This document shows positions 49,849 through 58,624 of a stretch of DNA of 64,000 bases, piece after piece. Source of the DNA: Nocardiopsis alba DSM 43377 (GTDB taxonomy: Bacteria; Actinomycetota; Actinomycetes; Streptosporangiales; Streptosporangiaceae); assembly GCF_000341225.1 (NCBI RefSeq), contig NZ_ANAC01000012.1, positions 124,001 to 188,000 of the forward strand, read 5' to 3'. Both the position numbers and the translations under genes were made by a program. Below the pieces are notes generated by a model, which had not been told where the DNA came from, searched no databases, and saw only the letters and a list, made by a program, of their open reading frames with translations. How positions within the stretch are numbered: the stretch's first letter is position 1; each line of letters opens with the position of its first letter.

Positions 49849-51195
49849 CTACAGGTCGGCGGTGTCGAAGGTCGTGTCCGGTTCGGCGGAGAAGCCGTCC
49901 GGGCCGCCGAGGTAGAGCGCGTACTCGCCGGAGGCGCCGGGCATGGCCGGGAACACGGTGCTCAGCAGCAGGTCGGCGTAGCCGTCGCCGTCGTAGTCCA
50001 TCAGCGCGTGGGGGCCGAAGGAGCCGTCCCGGGCGGAGGGCACCGTCAGCGGGTCGGTGCCCGTGCCGCGCAACCCCTCGGGGCCGCCGAGCAGCAGGAA
50101 GGCCTCCTCGTAGGAGTAGCCCGGGCCGCTCATCGCCACGACGTCGTCGAAGCCGTCCCCGTCGACGTCGCCGACGAGCAGTTCGCCGCCGAACCCGTCG
50201 CCGTCCTCGGCGTCGCCGGGCATGCCCTCGCCGTCACGGTCCAGCCGGATCGGTTCGGCGTCCAGGTAGCCCTCGGAACCCAGGAGGGTGTCCACGTAAC
50301 CGGGGCGCAGTTCGTCTTCGTAGCCGGGCTCGTTGTTGGGGATCCCGCTGATCCCGATCAGCAGGTCGGCGATGCCGTCTCCGTCGACGTCGCCGGAGGC
50401 ACGGGTGTGGGAGAGCGGGGTCTCGCCGACCACCTCCTCGGCCGGGCCGTCGGGGCCCGAACGCAGGATCAGGTCGGTGGCCGGGGACTCGTCCCGGCCG
50501 CTGATCAGGATGAGGTCCTGATAGGCGTCCCCGTCGGCGTCGAAGGAGGCGAGCTCGGCGTCCCAGGCCTCCTCGGGCAGGGGGAGGTCGCGCGTCTCGG
50601 CGGGCTCGCCCTCGGCGTCGAACGGACCGCGGTGGTAGCGGCTCTCCCATTCGTCGATGGGGCTTCCCTGGACCTGGTCCAGGACCGCGACGTCGGTGTG
50701 GCCGTCCCCGTCCATGTCGCCCACGGCGAGGGAGACCGCGGCCATGCCGTTCTCGACCCCGGTGGAGAGCCAGGGCAGGGGGATCGCGGGGCCGGTGGGG
50801 CCCTCGGGGCCGCCGAGGACCAGGTAGCCGTCGTCGGCCGCCACGATCAGGTCGGTGTGGCCGTCGCCGTCCAGGTCACCGGTCTCCAGGACGGCCTGCG
50901 GGGCGGAGGATTCGGGAAGGTCCAGGTCGGCGGCGGTGAGGAGCACCGACCGGTCCGGGGACAGGCCGTCCTCGCCGCCGAGCAGGACGCCCACGTAGGG
51001 TTCCCCGTCCTCGGGGTCGCCCAGGACACCGCTGATCGGCAGGTCGCCGTAGCCGTCCCCGTCGACGTCGATGGGGACGGGGGCGGCCTCCCCGTTGGCG
51101 GGCCGGGCGTCGGAGAGGTCGGTGGTGGCTCCGCAACCGGCGGCCGTGATCATGGCGACGGCCAGGAGCGGGGGAAGGGCGATCCGATACTTCAT
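49849..51195 (-). CDS. FG-GAP/VCBS-repeat lipoprotein
   Basis: The 448-residue product has a lipoprotein signal (MKYRIALPPLLAVAMITAAGC) and about seven beta-propeller repeats, each with a calcium-binding DxDGDGxxD loop (for example DVDGDGYGDL, DLDGDGHTDL, DMDGDGHTDV) and an adjacent LLLGG-type strand. Such integrin-alpha-like propellers act as extracellular binding proteins. It is transcribed in the same direction as the NACHT-LRR gene but has a 125-bp gap with its own -10-like box in it, so it is not clearly in that operon. No enzymatic motif is present. Confidence 0.87.
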   Translation of the reverse strand: MKYRIALPPLLAVAMITAAGCGATTDLSDARPANGEAAPVPIDVDGDGYGDLPISGVLGDPEDGEPYVGVLLGGEDGLSPDRSVLLTAADLDLPESSAPQAVLETGDLDGDGHTDLIVAADDGYLVLGGPEGPTGPAIPLPWLSTGVENGMAAVSLAVGDMDGDGHTDVAVLDQVQGSPIDEWESRYHRGPFDAEGEPAETRDLPLPEEAWDAELASFDADGDAYQDLILISGRDESPATDLILRSGPDGPAEEVVGETPLSHTRASGDVDGDGIADLLIGISGIPNNEPGYEDELRPGYVDTLLGSEGYLDAEPIRLDRDGEGMPGDAEDGDGFGGELLVGDVDGDGFDDVVAMSGPGYSYEEAFLLLGGPEGLRGTGTDPLTVPSARDGSFGPHALMDYDGDGYADLLLSTVFPAMPGASGEYALYLGGPDGFSAEPDTTFDTADL

Positions 51196-51288
51196 TGCAC
51201 GTCTTCCTGACGACGGTGGGGTCGTGGGGTTCGATGCGCGGAATCGGCGTTCGGTTGGGCCCGGAACGCCCTTGTTCCCCCGGAACGG

Positions 51289-51331
51289 CGAACGCGGGCC
51301 GGGCGGCGGTGGGCCGTCCGACCCGCGTTCG
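51289..51331 (-). terminator. Terminator hairpin after the symporter gene
   Basis: Arms CGAACGCGGG and CCCGCGTTCG form a 10-bp stem with an inner secondary stem, just beyond the stop codon of the minus-strand gene at 51353. Confidence 0.5.
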
Positions 51332-51352
51332 GCGGTCGGGGAGCGGAGAGGG

Positions 51353-52714
51353 TCAGCGGGTGACCTTGGCGGAGATGTCGTCCAGGTCGGCGTCCCGTGT
51401 CTCGCGGCCGATCAGCAGGGCGATCAGGGTGATGACGCCCACCAGGATCAGGTAGCCGCCGACCCAGGCCAGGCCGAAGGTGCCCGCGAGCCAGGTCGCG
51501 ATGTAGGGCGCGAAGGAGGCGCCGAACAGGCCGGCCAGGTTGTAGGCGGCCGAGGCGCCGGTGTAGCGCACCCGGGTCGGGAACAGCTCGGGCAGGACCG
51601 CCGCCATGGGGCCGAAGGTCAGACCCATCAGGGACAGGCCGATGATCAGGAACGCCATCACGCCCACGGTGCTCCCGCTGCCCAGCAGCGGGCCCATGGC
51701 GAAGCCGAACACGATGATCGCGGCGGTGACCGTGATCAGGGTGGGCCTGCGGCCGAAGCGGTCGGCCAGGATCCCGGCGATCGGGGTGAAGACGGCGAAG
51801 AACACCACGCCGATGAGCAGGAAGACGAGGAACTGGGAGCGCTCGTAGCCCAGGCCGGTCTCCGCGTCGGTGCCGAAGCCCAGGGAGAAGACCGTCATCA
51901 GGTAGAAGAGCACGTAGGTCGCCAGCATGATGAGCGTGCCGATCAGGACGGCGGACCAGTTGTGGCGGAAGACCTCGACGATGGGGGTCTTGACGCGCTC
52001 GCCGGAGGCGATGACCTTCGCGAAGGCGGGGGTCTCGTGCAGGGTCAGGCGCACCCAGAGGCCGATGACGATCAGCGCGATGGAGATCAGGAACGGGATC
52101 CGCCAGCCGTAGGCGAGGAAGGTCTCGTCGCTCATGGTCTGGCTCAGCGTCAGGAAGACGGCGTTGGCGAGGAAGAAGCCGATCGGCGCGCCGAGCTGCG
52201 GGAAGGTGCCGTAGAAGGCGCGTTTGGCGGGGGGAGCGTTCTCGGTGGCCAGCAGCGCCGCGCCGCCCCACTCGCCGCCCAGGCCCAGACCCTGACCGAA
52301 GCGGCACAGGGCGAGCAGCAGGGGCGCGAAGACGCCGATCTGCGCGTAGGTGGGCAGCAGTCCGATCGCGACGGTGGCGATGCCCATGGTCAGCAGGGAG
52401 GCCACGAGGGTGGCCTTGCGGCCGATCCGGTCGCCGAAGTGACCGAAGACCCAGGAGCCGATGGGGCGGGCCACGAAGGCGATGGCGAAGGTCGCCAGCG
52501 ACTGGAGGCGGGCCGCCATCATGTCGCCTTCGGGGAAGAAGAGGTAGGGGAAGACGAGTACCGCGGCGGTCGCGTAGACGTAGAAGTCGTAGAACTCGAT
52601 GGACGTGCCCACAAGGCTCGCCGTGAGGACCTTCCGTTTGGGGTTGGTCGGGGGCTGCGCCGCGTCGGCTTGTGGCCTTCGCGACGACGGGGTGTCTGCG
52701 GAGACGTCCGTCAT
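51353..52714 (-). CDS. MHS-family MFS symporter (ProP/ShiA-like)
   Basis: The 453-residue membrane protein has twelve hydrophobic segments, the MHS-type loop signatures GTSIEFYDFYVYATAA, GHFGDRIGRKATLV, GLGLGGEWGGAALLATE and LADRFGRRPTLI, plus FPTRVRYTG near the C-terminus. These proteins couple proton or sodium flux to uptake of organic acids, shikimate or osmolytes such as proline/betaine. The start ATG 52714 has GAAAGAAG upstream. It stands alone with a long upstream region; substrate unknown. Confidence 0.88.
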   Translation of the reverse strand: MTDVSADTPSSRRPQADAAQPPTNPKRKVLTASLVGTSIEFYDFYVYATAAVLVFPYLFFPEGDMMAARLQSLATFAIAFVARPIGSWVFGHFGDRIGRKATLVASLLTMGIATVAIGLLPTYAQIGVFAPLLLALCRFGQGLGLGGEWGGAALLATENAPPAKRAFYGTFPQLGAPIGFFLANAVFLTLSQTMSDETFLAYGWRIPFLISIALIVIGLWVRLTLHETPAFAKVIASGERVKTPIVEVFRHNWSAVLIGTLIMLATYVLFYLMTVFSLGFGTDAETGLGYERSQFLVFLLIGVVFFAVFTPIAGILADRFGRRPTLITVTAAIIVFGFAMGPLLGSGSTVGVMAFLIIGLSLMGLTFGPMAAVLPELFPTRVRYTGASAAYNLAGLFGASFAPYIATWLAGTFGLAWVGGYLILVGVITLIALLIGRETRDADLDDISAKVTR

Positions 52715-53109
52715 GGGACTTCTTTCCAGGTCAAGGCGGGTCGATGGCTGGATGTTAGTCGCCGTGGACACTATATGGAACATTTGTCTCGGTATGTGAG
52801 ATGTGGGAATGTCGGTGTTCGTCCCTGTTCGTTCCGTCGGTGTCCACAACGCCCACCACCTCTGGATTCTCGCACCTTCGGTGACGTGGATCACTTACGA
52901 AGACGTCACGTTCTCGGACGCCCGTCTCGTCATGTGGATCGACACCGCGTCGGAGGTACCGTCGAAGGAGGGGTCACGACCCACGAACCGCCGGTGCTCG
53001 GTGCCGGGCACTCCGGGCTCGCGGCCGCGAGCCGCGTCGCCCGTGCCCGCGCCATAGCCCGCCCCACGGGCAGGAGCGCCCGTCCGGGAGTGAGGGAGGC
53101 GGGGTCCGC
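52715..53109. other. 395-bp intergenic region with one gene remnant
   Basis: The left part is AT-rich and holds the symporter promoter region, including TACCGAGACAAATG-like sequence on the minus strand. The middle contains a degraded oxidoreductase 5' end. The rest holds no open frame that I can support. Confidence 0.4.
52976..53059 (+). pseudogene. Remnant of the 5' end of an FAD/NAD-dependent oxidoreductase gene
   Basis: A strong Shine-Dalgarno sequence AAGGAGGGG is followed 3 nt later by ACG, then codons for TTHEPPVLGAGHSGLAAA. This is the N-terminus of a Rossmann-fold oxidoreductase (GxGxxG dinucleotide-binding loop), with two residues of the first strand apparently missing. The start codon seems to have changed from ATG to ACG. 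Homology ends after about 28 codons, at AIARP. Confidence 0.35.
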
Positions 53110-53793
53110 TCAGCGGCCGGTGGACCATTCCGGCGGCCTGATCCTGGGGACCCCCGACACCCGGACCACCCGGGTGCAGTTGTCCCGGAACCGCTTCACC
53201 AGCTCGCCGTTGGGGCGGTCACTGCGCTCGACCCACTCGCGGGCGGCCCGGTCGTCGGAGCCGCCCGCCCTCTGGCGCCTGCGCAATCGGCGCTCGCGCA
53301 CCGGATCGTCGGTCTCCACGTACCACAGCCCCACGAACAGGTCCCGCAGGTCGGCCCAGGGCATCTCGTCCGAGGCCAGGTAGTTGCCCTCGGTCACGAC
53401 GAGACGGGTGTGGGGCTCGATCACGTGCCGGGCGGCGATGGGCTCGTGCAACCGACGGTCGTAGTCGGGCACGTAGACCGGATGATCGGTCTCCGTCAGC
53501 AGTCGGCGCACCATCGCCAGGTAGCCGTGGGCGTCGAAGGTGTCCGGCGCGCCCTTGCGGTCCCTGCGGCCCGATCGGTCCAACTGGGCGTTGGACAGGT
53601 GGTAGCCGTCCATCGGCAGGTAGCCGGCCACGCCCGCGCCCCGCTCCTCCTCGACCCGGTGGACCAGGTAGCGCGCCAGGGTGGACTTCCCCGCGGCCGG
53701 AGGCCCGGTCAGGCCGAGCAGCAAGCGGTGCGGGCCCTCCCCGTCCGCCGGCGGAACGAGGTCGAGGACGTCGGAGACGAGCGCGTCGAGCAT
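53110..53793 (-). CDS. P-loop nucleoside/nucleotide kinase-family protein
   Basis: The 227-residue product resembles the uridine kinase/pantothenate kinase-like P-loop family (FrcK-type): Walker A GLTGPPAAGKSTLARYL, YLPMDGYHLSN (the DGYH motif), KGAPDTFDAHGYL, VPDYDRRLHEP and LVVTEGNYLAS. Members phosphorylate fructose or nucleosides; the substrate here is not predictable. I chose ATG 53793 because GGAG precedes it; ATG 53826 is in frame. It lies between the symporter and a NUDIX gene, all on the minus strand. Confidence 0.85.
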   Translation of the reverse strand: MLDALVSDVLDLVPPADGEGPHRLLLGLTGPPAAGKSTLARYLVHRVEEERGAGVAGYLPMDGYHLSNAQLDRSGRRDRKGAPDTFDAHGYLAMVRRLLTETDHPVYVPDYDRRLHEPIAARHVIEPHTRLVVTEGNYLASDEMPWADLRDLFVGLWYVETDDPVRERRLRRRQRAGGSDDRAAREWVERSDRPNGELVKRFRDNCTRVVRVSGVPRIRPPEWSTGR

Positions 53794-53889
53794 GGGCTCC
53801 AGCCTATGTCGTACGCCGTCGTCCATGGAGGGGGATCGGCCGGAGGGAGGGGGCGCCGCGATGGCGTCCCCTCCCTCCGCGGGCCGTCC

Positions 53890-54426
53890 TCAGGGGGCGT
53901 GGCCGACGTGGGCCAGCGCTTGACGGACCAGGACCCCCTGGCCGCCCTGCATCTCCGCGCGCACCTGAGGGCCGGTCGCCTCCTCGGGGGTGAACCACAC
54001 CAGGTCCAGAGCGTCCTGACGGGGCTGGCAGTCCCCGCTCACCGGGACGACGTAGGCCATGGCCACCGCGTGCTGACGGGGGTCGTGGAACGGGGTGACC
54101 CCGGGGGTGGGGAAGTATTCGGCGACGGTGAACGGCTGCGGCGAACTGGGGATGCGCGGCAGGGCCACCGGGCCCAGGTCCTTCTCCAGATGGCGCAGGA
54201 GCGCGTCCCTGACCCGCTCGTGGTACAGGACCCGCCCGGAGACCACGGAACGGTTGAAGCTGCCGTCGGGGTCGGCGCGCATGAGCAGCCCGACGTGCGT
54301 CACCTCCCCGTTCGAGTCCACACGGACGGGTACCGCCTGGACGTAGAGCACGGGCATGCGGGCACGAACACTCTCCAACTCATCGCGGGAGAACCAGCCG
54401 GGCCGGGTGTCGGCGGTTTCGGTCAT
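53890..54426 (-). CDS. NUDIX-like hydrolase, DUF4916 family
   Basis: The 178-residue protein has RPGWFSRDELESVRARMPVLYVQ at its N-terminus, SVVSGRVLYHERVRDALLRHLEKDLG in the place of a NUDIX box, and LDLVWFTPEE. The canonical GX5EX7REUXEEXGU motif is degenerate, as usual in DUF4916. Substrate unknown. It may be cotranscribed with the downstream P-loop kinase (96 bp gap). Confidence 0.75.
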   Translation of the reverse strand: MTETADTRPGWFSRDELESVRARMPVLYVQAVPVRVDSNGEVTHVGLLMRADPDGSFNRSVVSGRVLYHERVRDALLRHLEKDLGPVALPRIPSSPQPFTVAEYFPTPGVTPFHDPRQHAVAMAYVVPVSGDCQPRQDALDLVWFTPEEATGPQVRAEMQGGQGVLVRQALAHVGHAP

Positions 54427-54838
54427 AGGGGTGCGCGGTGGTCCGGCCGCTCGAGGCGGTCGCGGAACCGCTCCCTCCCTTCGTCGTCTTCGTGTCCCTG
54501 GGGCGGTCGTCCTCGGCGCTCACAGGAGCCACCGGGGTGTCGGCCCTCACATAGGAGTCCAAGTACCGCTTCTATCGCACGCTAGCCCTGAAAGCACGGT
54601 GCGGGCCCGACTTCGGGTGTGTCCGGGGGGAATACCCGTGGGTTCCGAGGATCGGGAACCCCGCGCCCGACCTCCGGGAAACCGGGGGCGAGGTGACACC
54701 ATCCTTCCCGGAGAGCCACATCGGCGAGATTTCGGGGGGTTTCCTCACCAAAAAGCCTCCCGAGACCTCCCTGAAGAGGTTACGATCTCGTACGCGGTTG
54801 CGTAGTGGAAAGGTTACGTCCGGTGAGAGGTGGCCCGA
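54427..54838. other. 412-bp divergent intergenic region before the STAS gene
   Basis: It contains an imperfect 10-bp hairpin (CGGGGGGTTT / AAGCCTCCCG, 54733-54762) and a direct repeat GGTTACG at 54778-54784 and 54812-54818, 34 bp apart. The second copy is just before the STAS gene. Alternative sigma factors such as SigB-type use GGTTA-like -35 elements, so these may be promoter parts. No gene is supported here. Confidence 0.4.
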
Positions 54839-55243
54839 GTGGCGAAGGATGCCCTGTTCTCTGCGCGGGAGCGTTTCCCCTGTACGGGGGTGACGGTGGT
54901 GCGTGTCCACGGCGAGGTGGACCTGGCCACCGCGGACCGCCTGCGTGATCGACTCCTCCAGGCGGCCGAGGCCTCACGGTGCGACTGCCTGGTGGTGGAC
55001 ATGTCCGGACTCGGGTTCTTCGACGCCAGCGGGGTGCGCGCGCTGGTCTCGGTCTTCCAGACCCTGACCGGACAGGGCCGGCACGTGGTCCTGGCCGAAC
55101 CCTCGCCCATCGCGGCGCGGGTACTGGAGGCGCTCGGTATGCGGCGCCTGTTCGAGATCTATCCGATGACGGAGATGGCGCTGACCCACACCAGCGGACT
55201 GCGGGTGGACGGGGAGCCCATCTTCGACAACCCCGTCCCCTGA
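54839..55243 (+). CDS. STAS-domain anti-sigma-factor antagonist
   Basis: The 134-residue product is a SpoIIAA/RsbV/BldG-like protein: VVRVHGEVDLATADRLRDRLL, CDCLVVDMSGLGFFDASGVRAL with the conserved phosphorylatable Ser, and RHVVLAEPSPIAARVLEALGM. Unphosphorylated antagonists bind anti-sigma kinases and free a sigma factor. I chose GTG 54839, with GAGAGG 8 bp upstream; GTG 54830 is in frame. No kinase or sigma gene is adjacent, so it is an orphan, possibly working with several partners as in streptomycetes. Confidence 0.88.
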   Translation: MAKDALFSARERFPCTGVTVVRVHGEVDLATADRLRDRLLQAAEASRCDCLVVDMSGLGFFDASGVRALVSVFQTLTGQGRHVVLAEPSPIAARVLEALGMRRLFEIYPMTEMALTHTSGLRVDGEPIFDNPVP

Positions 55244-55266
55244 CCTCGGGGCGGACCCTCGCGGTG

Positions 55267-55312
55267 GGTCCCCGTCCGGTGCCCCGGGGAAGTGAGGCAC
55301 CGGGCGGGGACC
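55267..55312. terminator. Strong hairpin between convergent STAS and PH-domain genes
   Basis: 17-nt arms from GGTCCCCG to CGGGGACC with one mismatch and a 12-nt loop, between two convergent genes. Confidence 0.6.
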
Positions 55313-55319
55313 GCCGTGT

Positions 55320-57101
55320 TCAGGGGAGCGGGGTGGCGCGTTCGTCGCCGGGAGGCTCCTCGGACCTTTCCAGGAAGGGCGTCAGAAGCTCCGGATCGGC
55401 GTCCCGGGCCCAGGCCAGCCCCTGTCCCAGACCCACGTCGGGCACGGTGTACATCCCCTTCCCCGCCGCGGTGGTCGCCGATACGTCGACCAGACCGAGC
55501 CGGCGCTGGAACGGTGAACGGGTGATCCGCCAGCCGATCACCGCGGAACGCTCCAGGGCGACGGTGTCGCGGACGGCCATCCCCCTGCGCATCACCAGGT
55601 GGTCCGGGTGCAGGCCGTGGCCCAGGGCCCGGTAGGAGCCGACCGCGTAGGCGAACGCCATGGCCGCGATGGCCAGGGCCACCAGAGCCCACCCCCAGTT
55701 CGGGGTCTCCTTCACGCCCTCGCTGACCAGGGGGAACGGGATGAGCTGCTCCTCGGCGACCCGGACCGCCTTCCACCAGGCCTCGGTGGCGATCATCTGG
55801 AGCCACGCCAGTCCGGCCGCCAGGGCCACGCCCACCAGCGTCACGAGGCCGGCCCGGGTGAACCTGCGGCGCAGGGCGGCCCGGGGGTGGCGTGCCAGCG
55901 GCACCTCCAGGGGGGAGGTCGACCGTCCCATGAGGGCGGCGCCCAACGCGCGGGCCCGGGCGCGGGGCATCGCGGGGGACAGGCGGCTCTTGGCGTCGGT
56001 CTTCTTGTCGTCGCCGGTCTCCAGCCCGGTCGCCACCGCCTGGACGCTCGCGCCGCGTACCGAGCGCAGCACGAACGGCTCGCGCAGGACCACGCCGTTG
56101 AGGCGGCGGCCCTCCACCGAGAGGGAGACGTTGGTCAACAGCCCCCGTCGCAGGCGGACGGTGCCGTCGCTCTCCCTGGTGAGCCGGTAGCCCCACCAGG
56201 TCTCCACCGCGGCGGCGACCAGGACGACCACGCCGAACACCAGGAGGGAGAACAGGGCGATGGGGACGACCAGCAGCACCTTGGACATCACCAGGCCGCT
56301 CATCTCCCGCATGTCGGGCAGCCCGGACTGATCCGAGACCCAGCGCCAGGCCCAGCCGTTGGTCTGGGCGTTGAAGCCGAGCAGGGCGGCGAACAGACCC
56401 AGACCGACACCGAGGGTGGCGGTGGTGGCGGGCGCGTAGGCGAACCAGCGCGGATCGAGTCGGGCCAGCTCGGTCTCCTCCTGCCCGGGAGCCCCCTCGG
56501 GCCCCTCCGTCTCTCCCGTCCCCGTGGAGGCCGGGGCCGGACCGCGCTGGAGGAGGTCGCGACGCAGACGCTCTCCCTGTTCGGAGGTCACGTACTGGAG
56601 TTGCATCTGATCGCCACCGCTACCGACCTTCTCGCCCGTGCCCACGGTGACCGAGCACAGCCCGAAGATCCGGGTGTAGATCGGGGTGGCCACGTCCACG
56701 CTGCGGACGCGTTCGCGAGGGATGGAGCGGTAGGCCTTGGCGACGATTCCCGAACGCATCTCCATGCGTTCGGGGGTGATCCGGTAACGGATCGCGCGCA
56801 GGCGCAGCAGGTCCAGGTAGGTCATCAGGGCGACGAAGGCCGCGGTGGCGGGGAGCGGTACCCAGGGCCAGAGGGGAACGCCGACCACGATCAGCACGAC
56901 GGTCCCGATGATCGCCATGGGGACCATGGACAGGGCCACGATGGCCGTGTTCGCCCAGACGGACAGGGGGCTCAGCCGCTGCCAGTCCTCCTCGAGATCG
57001 ATCGGGGGCGCCTCCGTCGCCGCGGGGTTCTCGATCGGGTCGACCCGGGGCTCGGGGCGTTCTTCCGGGGCTCCGGAACGGTGGTCGTCGTGGGAGGTCA
57101 T
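55320..57101 (-). CDS. PH-domain membrane protein, YdbT-like
   Basis: The 593-residue product has an N-terminal acidic tail, then three bacterial PH-like (bPH_2) domains, each after a pair of membrane helices: YRITPERMEMRSGIVAKAYRSIPRERVRSVDV, WGYRLTRESDGTVRLRRGLL and HGLHPDHLVMRRGMAVRDTVALERSAVIGWRI. This matches the B. subtilis YdbT layout. The start ATG 57101 overlaps the YdbS-like stop (ATGA), so the two are translationally coupled. Its Bacillus relative ydbST gives tolerance to membrane-active peptides; the actinobacterial role is unknown. Confidence 0.85.
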   Translation of the reverse strand: MTSHDDHRSGAPEERPEPRVDPIENPAATEAPPIDLEEDWQRLSPLSVWANTAIVALSMVPMAIIGTVVLIVVGVPLWPWVPLPATAAFVALMTYLDLLRLRAIRYRITPERMEMRSGIVAKAYRSIPRERVRSVDVATPIYTRIFGLCSVTVGTGEKVGSGGDQMQLQYVTSEQGERLRRDLLQRGPAPASTGTGETEGPEGAPGQEETELARLDPRWFAYAPATTATLGVGLGLFAALLGFNAQTNGWAWRWVSDQSGLPDMREMSGLVMSKVLLVVPIALFSLLVFGVVVLVAAAVETWWGYRLTRESDGTVRLRRGLLTNVSLSVEGRRLNGVVLREPFVLRSVRGASVQAVATGLETGDDKKTDAKSRLSPAMPRARARALGAALMGRSTSPLEVPLARHPRAALRRRFTRAGLVTLVGVALAAGLAWLQMIATEAWWKAVRVAEEQLIPFPLVSEGVKETPNWGWALVALAIAAMAFAYAVGSYRALGHGLHPDHLVMRRGMAVRDTVALERSAVIGWRITRSPFQRRLGLVDVSATTAAGKGMYTVPDVGLGQGLAWARDADPELLTPFLERSEEPPGDERATPLP

Positions 57102-57595
57102 GTCGCGTCCCCCGGGATCGCCTGGGTGCTGTCGGTGAGCCGGTCGGCGACCTCGGTGGCGAGGCCGTGGGCGAGTCCGGCGATCTCGATGGGGCCGGCG
57201 GCGGAGGCGGTCGTCACGGTCACGCTGGACAGGCCGAAGGCCCTCTGGAGCGGTCCGCGCGCGGTGTCCACGGTCTGGATACGCGACATGGGCGCGACCC
57301 GCCACTCCTGCCAGAGCCATCCGCTGGAGGTGTAGACGGCGGTGTCGGTGACCTCCCAGCGGTGCACCCGGAAGCGCCACAGCGGCATCACCACGGTGAT
57401 CAGCAGCCCCACTCCGCCGATGGCCCCTCCCGCGAGCAGGAACCAGAACCGGACCGGTTCCCAGATCAGCGCGGGCACCACGGGGACGGCGGTGAGGACG
57501 ACCGTCACCAGCAGGGACCTGGTCGTCCACCACCAGACGGCGCGTCGGTCCACGCGGTGGTGGGGCGGTCGCAGGCGCAGAGCGTCGGTGCTCAT
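57098..57595 (-). CDS. PH-domain membrane protein, YdbS-like
   Basis: The 165-residue product has two N-terminal hydrophobic segments (LLVTVVLTAVPVVPALIW and FWFLLAGGAIGGVGLLITVVM) and a bPH_2 domain: HRWEVTDTAVYTSSGWLWQEW and the signature RVAPMSRIQTVDTARGPLQR. It is the first gene of the two-gene unit with the YdbT-like protein. The start ATG 57595 is preceded by only weak purine-rich sequence; a GTG at 57658 is in frame but would start within the operator. It is divergent from an SPFH gene. Confidence 0.85.
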   Translation of the reverse strand: MSTDALRLRPPHHRVDRRAVWWWTTRSLLVTVVLTAVPVVPALIWEPVRFWFLLAGGAIGGVGLLITVVMPLWRFRVHRWEVTDTAVYTSSGWLWQEWRVAPMSRIQTVDTARGPLQRAFGLSSVTVTTASAAGPIEIAGLAHGLATEVADRLTDSTQAIPGDAT

Positions 57596-57640
57596 CGCGA
57601 CCACGTCTCCTCTCGTTCGGGCCTCGGGGGCGGGGCCGGC

Positions 57641-57669
57641 TATTAAAAGTGATATCACAATGCTATGCT
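57641..57669. promoter_or_regulatory. Divergent promoter/operator of the PH and SPFH units
   Basis: The perfect 10-bp palindrome GTGATATCAC (57649-57658) lies in an AT-rich stretch. A plus-strand -10 box TATGCT follows at 57664-57669, 31 bp before the SPFH start. A repressor bound at the palindrome would block the plus-strand promoter and probably the divergent one. GntR/YtrA-type and Arc-type repressors bind such sites. Confidence 0.5.
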
Positions 57670-57699
57670 CACGTCATCACTCAAGAGGAGGGAACAGCG

Positions 57700-58608
57700 A
57701 TGAGCGACAACCCGGGTGTCATCAGGCCGACACCCCAGTACCGGGAACGAGAGGCCTTCGGGTCCGGCGGGATCCCCATGTTCGTGGTGTCCCTGGTCCT
57801 GTTCCTCGGGGGCGTGGGCCTGGCCCTACTGCCCCTGTTGGGAGCCCCCGGCGCCCTGATCGCGGTCGGGGTGGTCCTGGCCCTGATCGGCGCCTTCCTG
57901 TCCTTCGGCCTGACGATGGTCGCCCCCAACGAGGCCCAGGTCGTCCAGTTCTTCGGCCGCTACGTCGGCACCATCCGCACCGACGGTCTGCGCTGGGTCA
58001 ACCCGCTCACCGTGCGCAACGCGGTCTCCACCCGCATCCGCAACCACGAGACGTCGGTGATGAAGGTCAACGACGCCTCGGGCAGCCCCATCGAGATCGC
58101 GGCCGTGGTGGTCTGGCAGGTCGAGGACACCGCCCGTGCCTCCTTCGAGGTGGACGACTTCGTCCAGTTCGTCTCCACCCAGACCGAGGCGGCCGTCCGT
58201 CACATCGCGGGCAAGTACCCCTACGACTCCTACGGTGACGACGCCGTCCCGTCCCTGCGGGACAGCGCCGACGCCATCACCGAGCAGCTCTCCAAGGAGG
58301 TCGCCGAACGCGTGGACGCCGCGGGGGTGAAGATCGTGGAGTCCCGGTTCACCCACCTGGCCTACGCGCCCGAGATCGCCCAGGCGATGCTCCAGCGCCA
58401 GCAGGCCAGCGCCATGATCGCCGCCCGCGCCGAGATCGTCGAGGGGGCCGTCACCCTGGTCGACCGCGCCCTGGAGCGTCTGTCGGACGAGGACGTCGTG
58501 GACCTGGACGAGGAGCGCAAGGCCGCCATGGTCAGCAACCTGCTCGTGGTCCTGTGCTCGGACCGTCCCGCCAGTCCCGTCGTCAACACCGGGACCCTCT
58601 ACCAGTAG
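57700..58608 (+). CDS. SPFH/band-7 membrane protein
   Basis: The 302-residue product has two adjacent membrane helices at about residues 27-70 ([18 protein letters not shown] and [19 protein letters not shown]), then a band-7 domain: [50 protein letters not shown], and [37 protein letters not shown]. It is a plasma-membrane scaffold of the flotillin/prohibitin type. AGGAGG lies 10 bp before ATG 57700. The Arc-like gene follows 16 bp later, in the same operon. Confidence 0.9.
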   Translation: MSDNPGVIRPTPQYREREAFGSGGIPMFVVSLVLFLGGVGLALLPLLGAPGALIAVGVVLALIGAFLSFGLTMVAPNEAQVVQFFGRYVGTIRTDGLRWVNPLTVRNAVSTRIRNHETSVMKVNDASGSPIEIAAVVVWQVEDTARASFEVDDFVQFVSTQTEAAVRHIAGKYPYDSYGDDAVPSLRDSADAITEQLSKEVAERVDAAGVKIVESRFTHLAYAPEIAQAMLQRQQASAMIAARAEIVEGAVTLVDRALERLSDEDVVDLDEERKAAMVSNLLVVLCSDRPASPVVNTGTLYQ

Positions 58609-58624
58609 ATCCGGGTGAGGTGCC

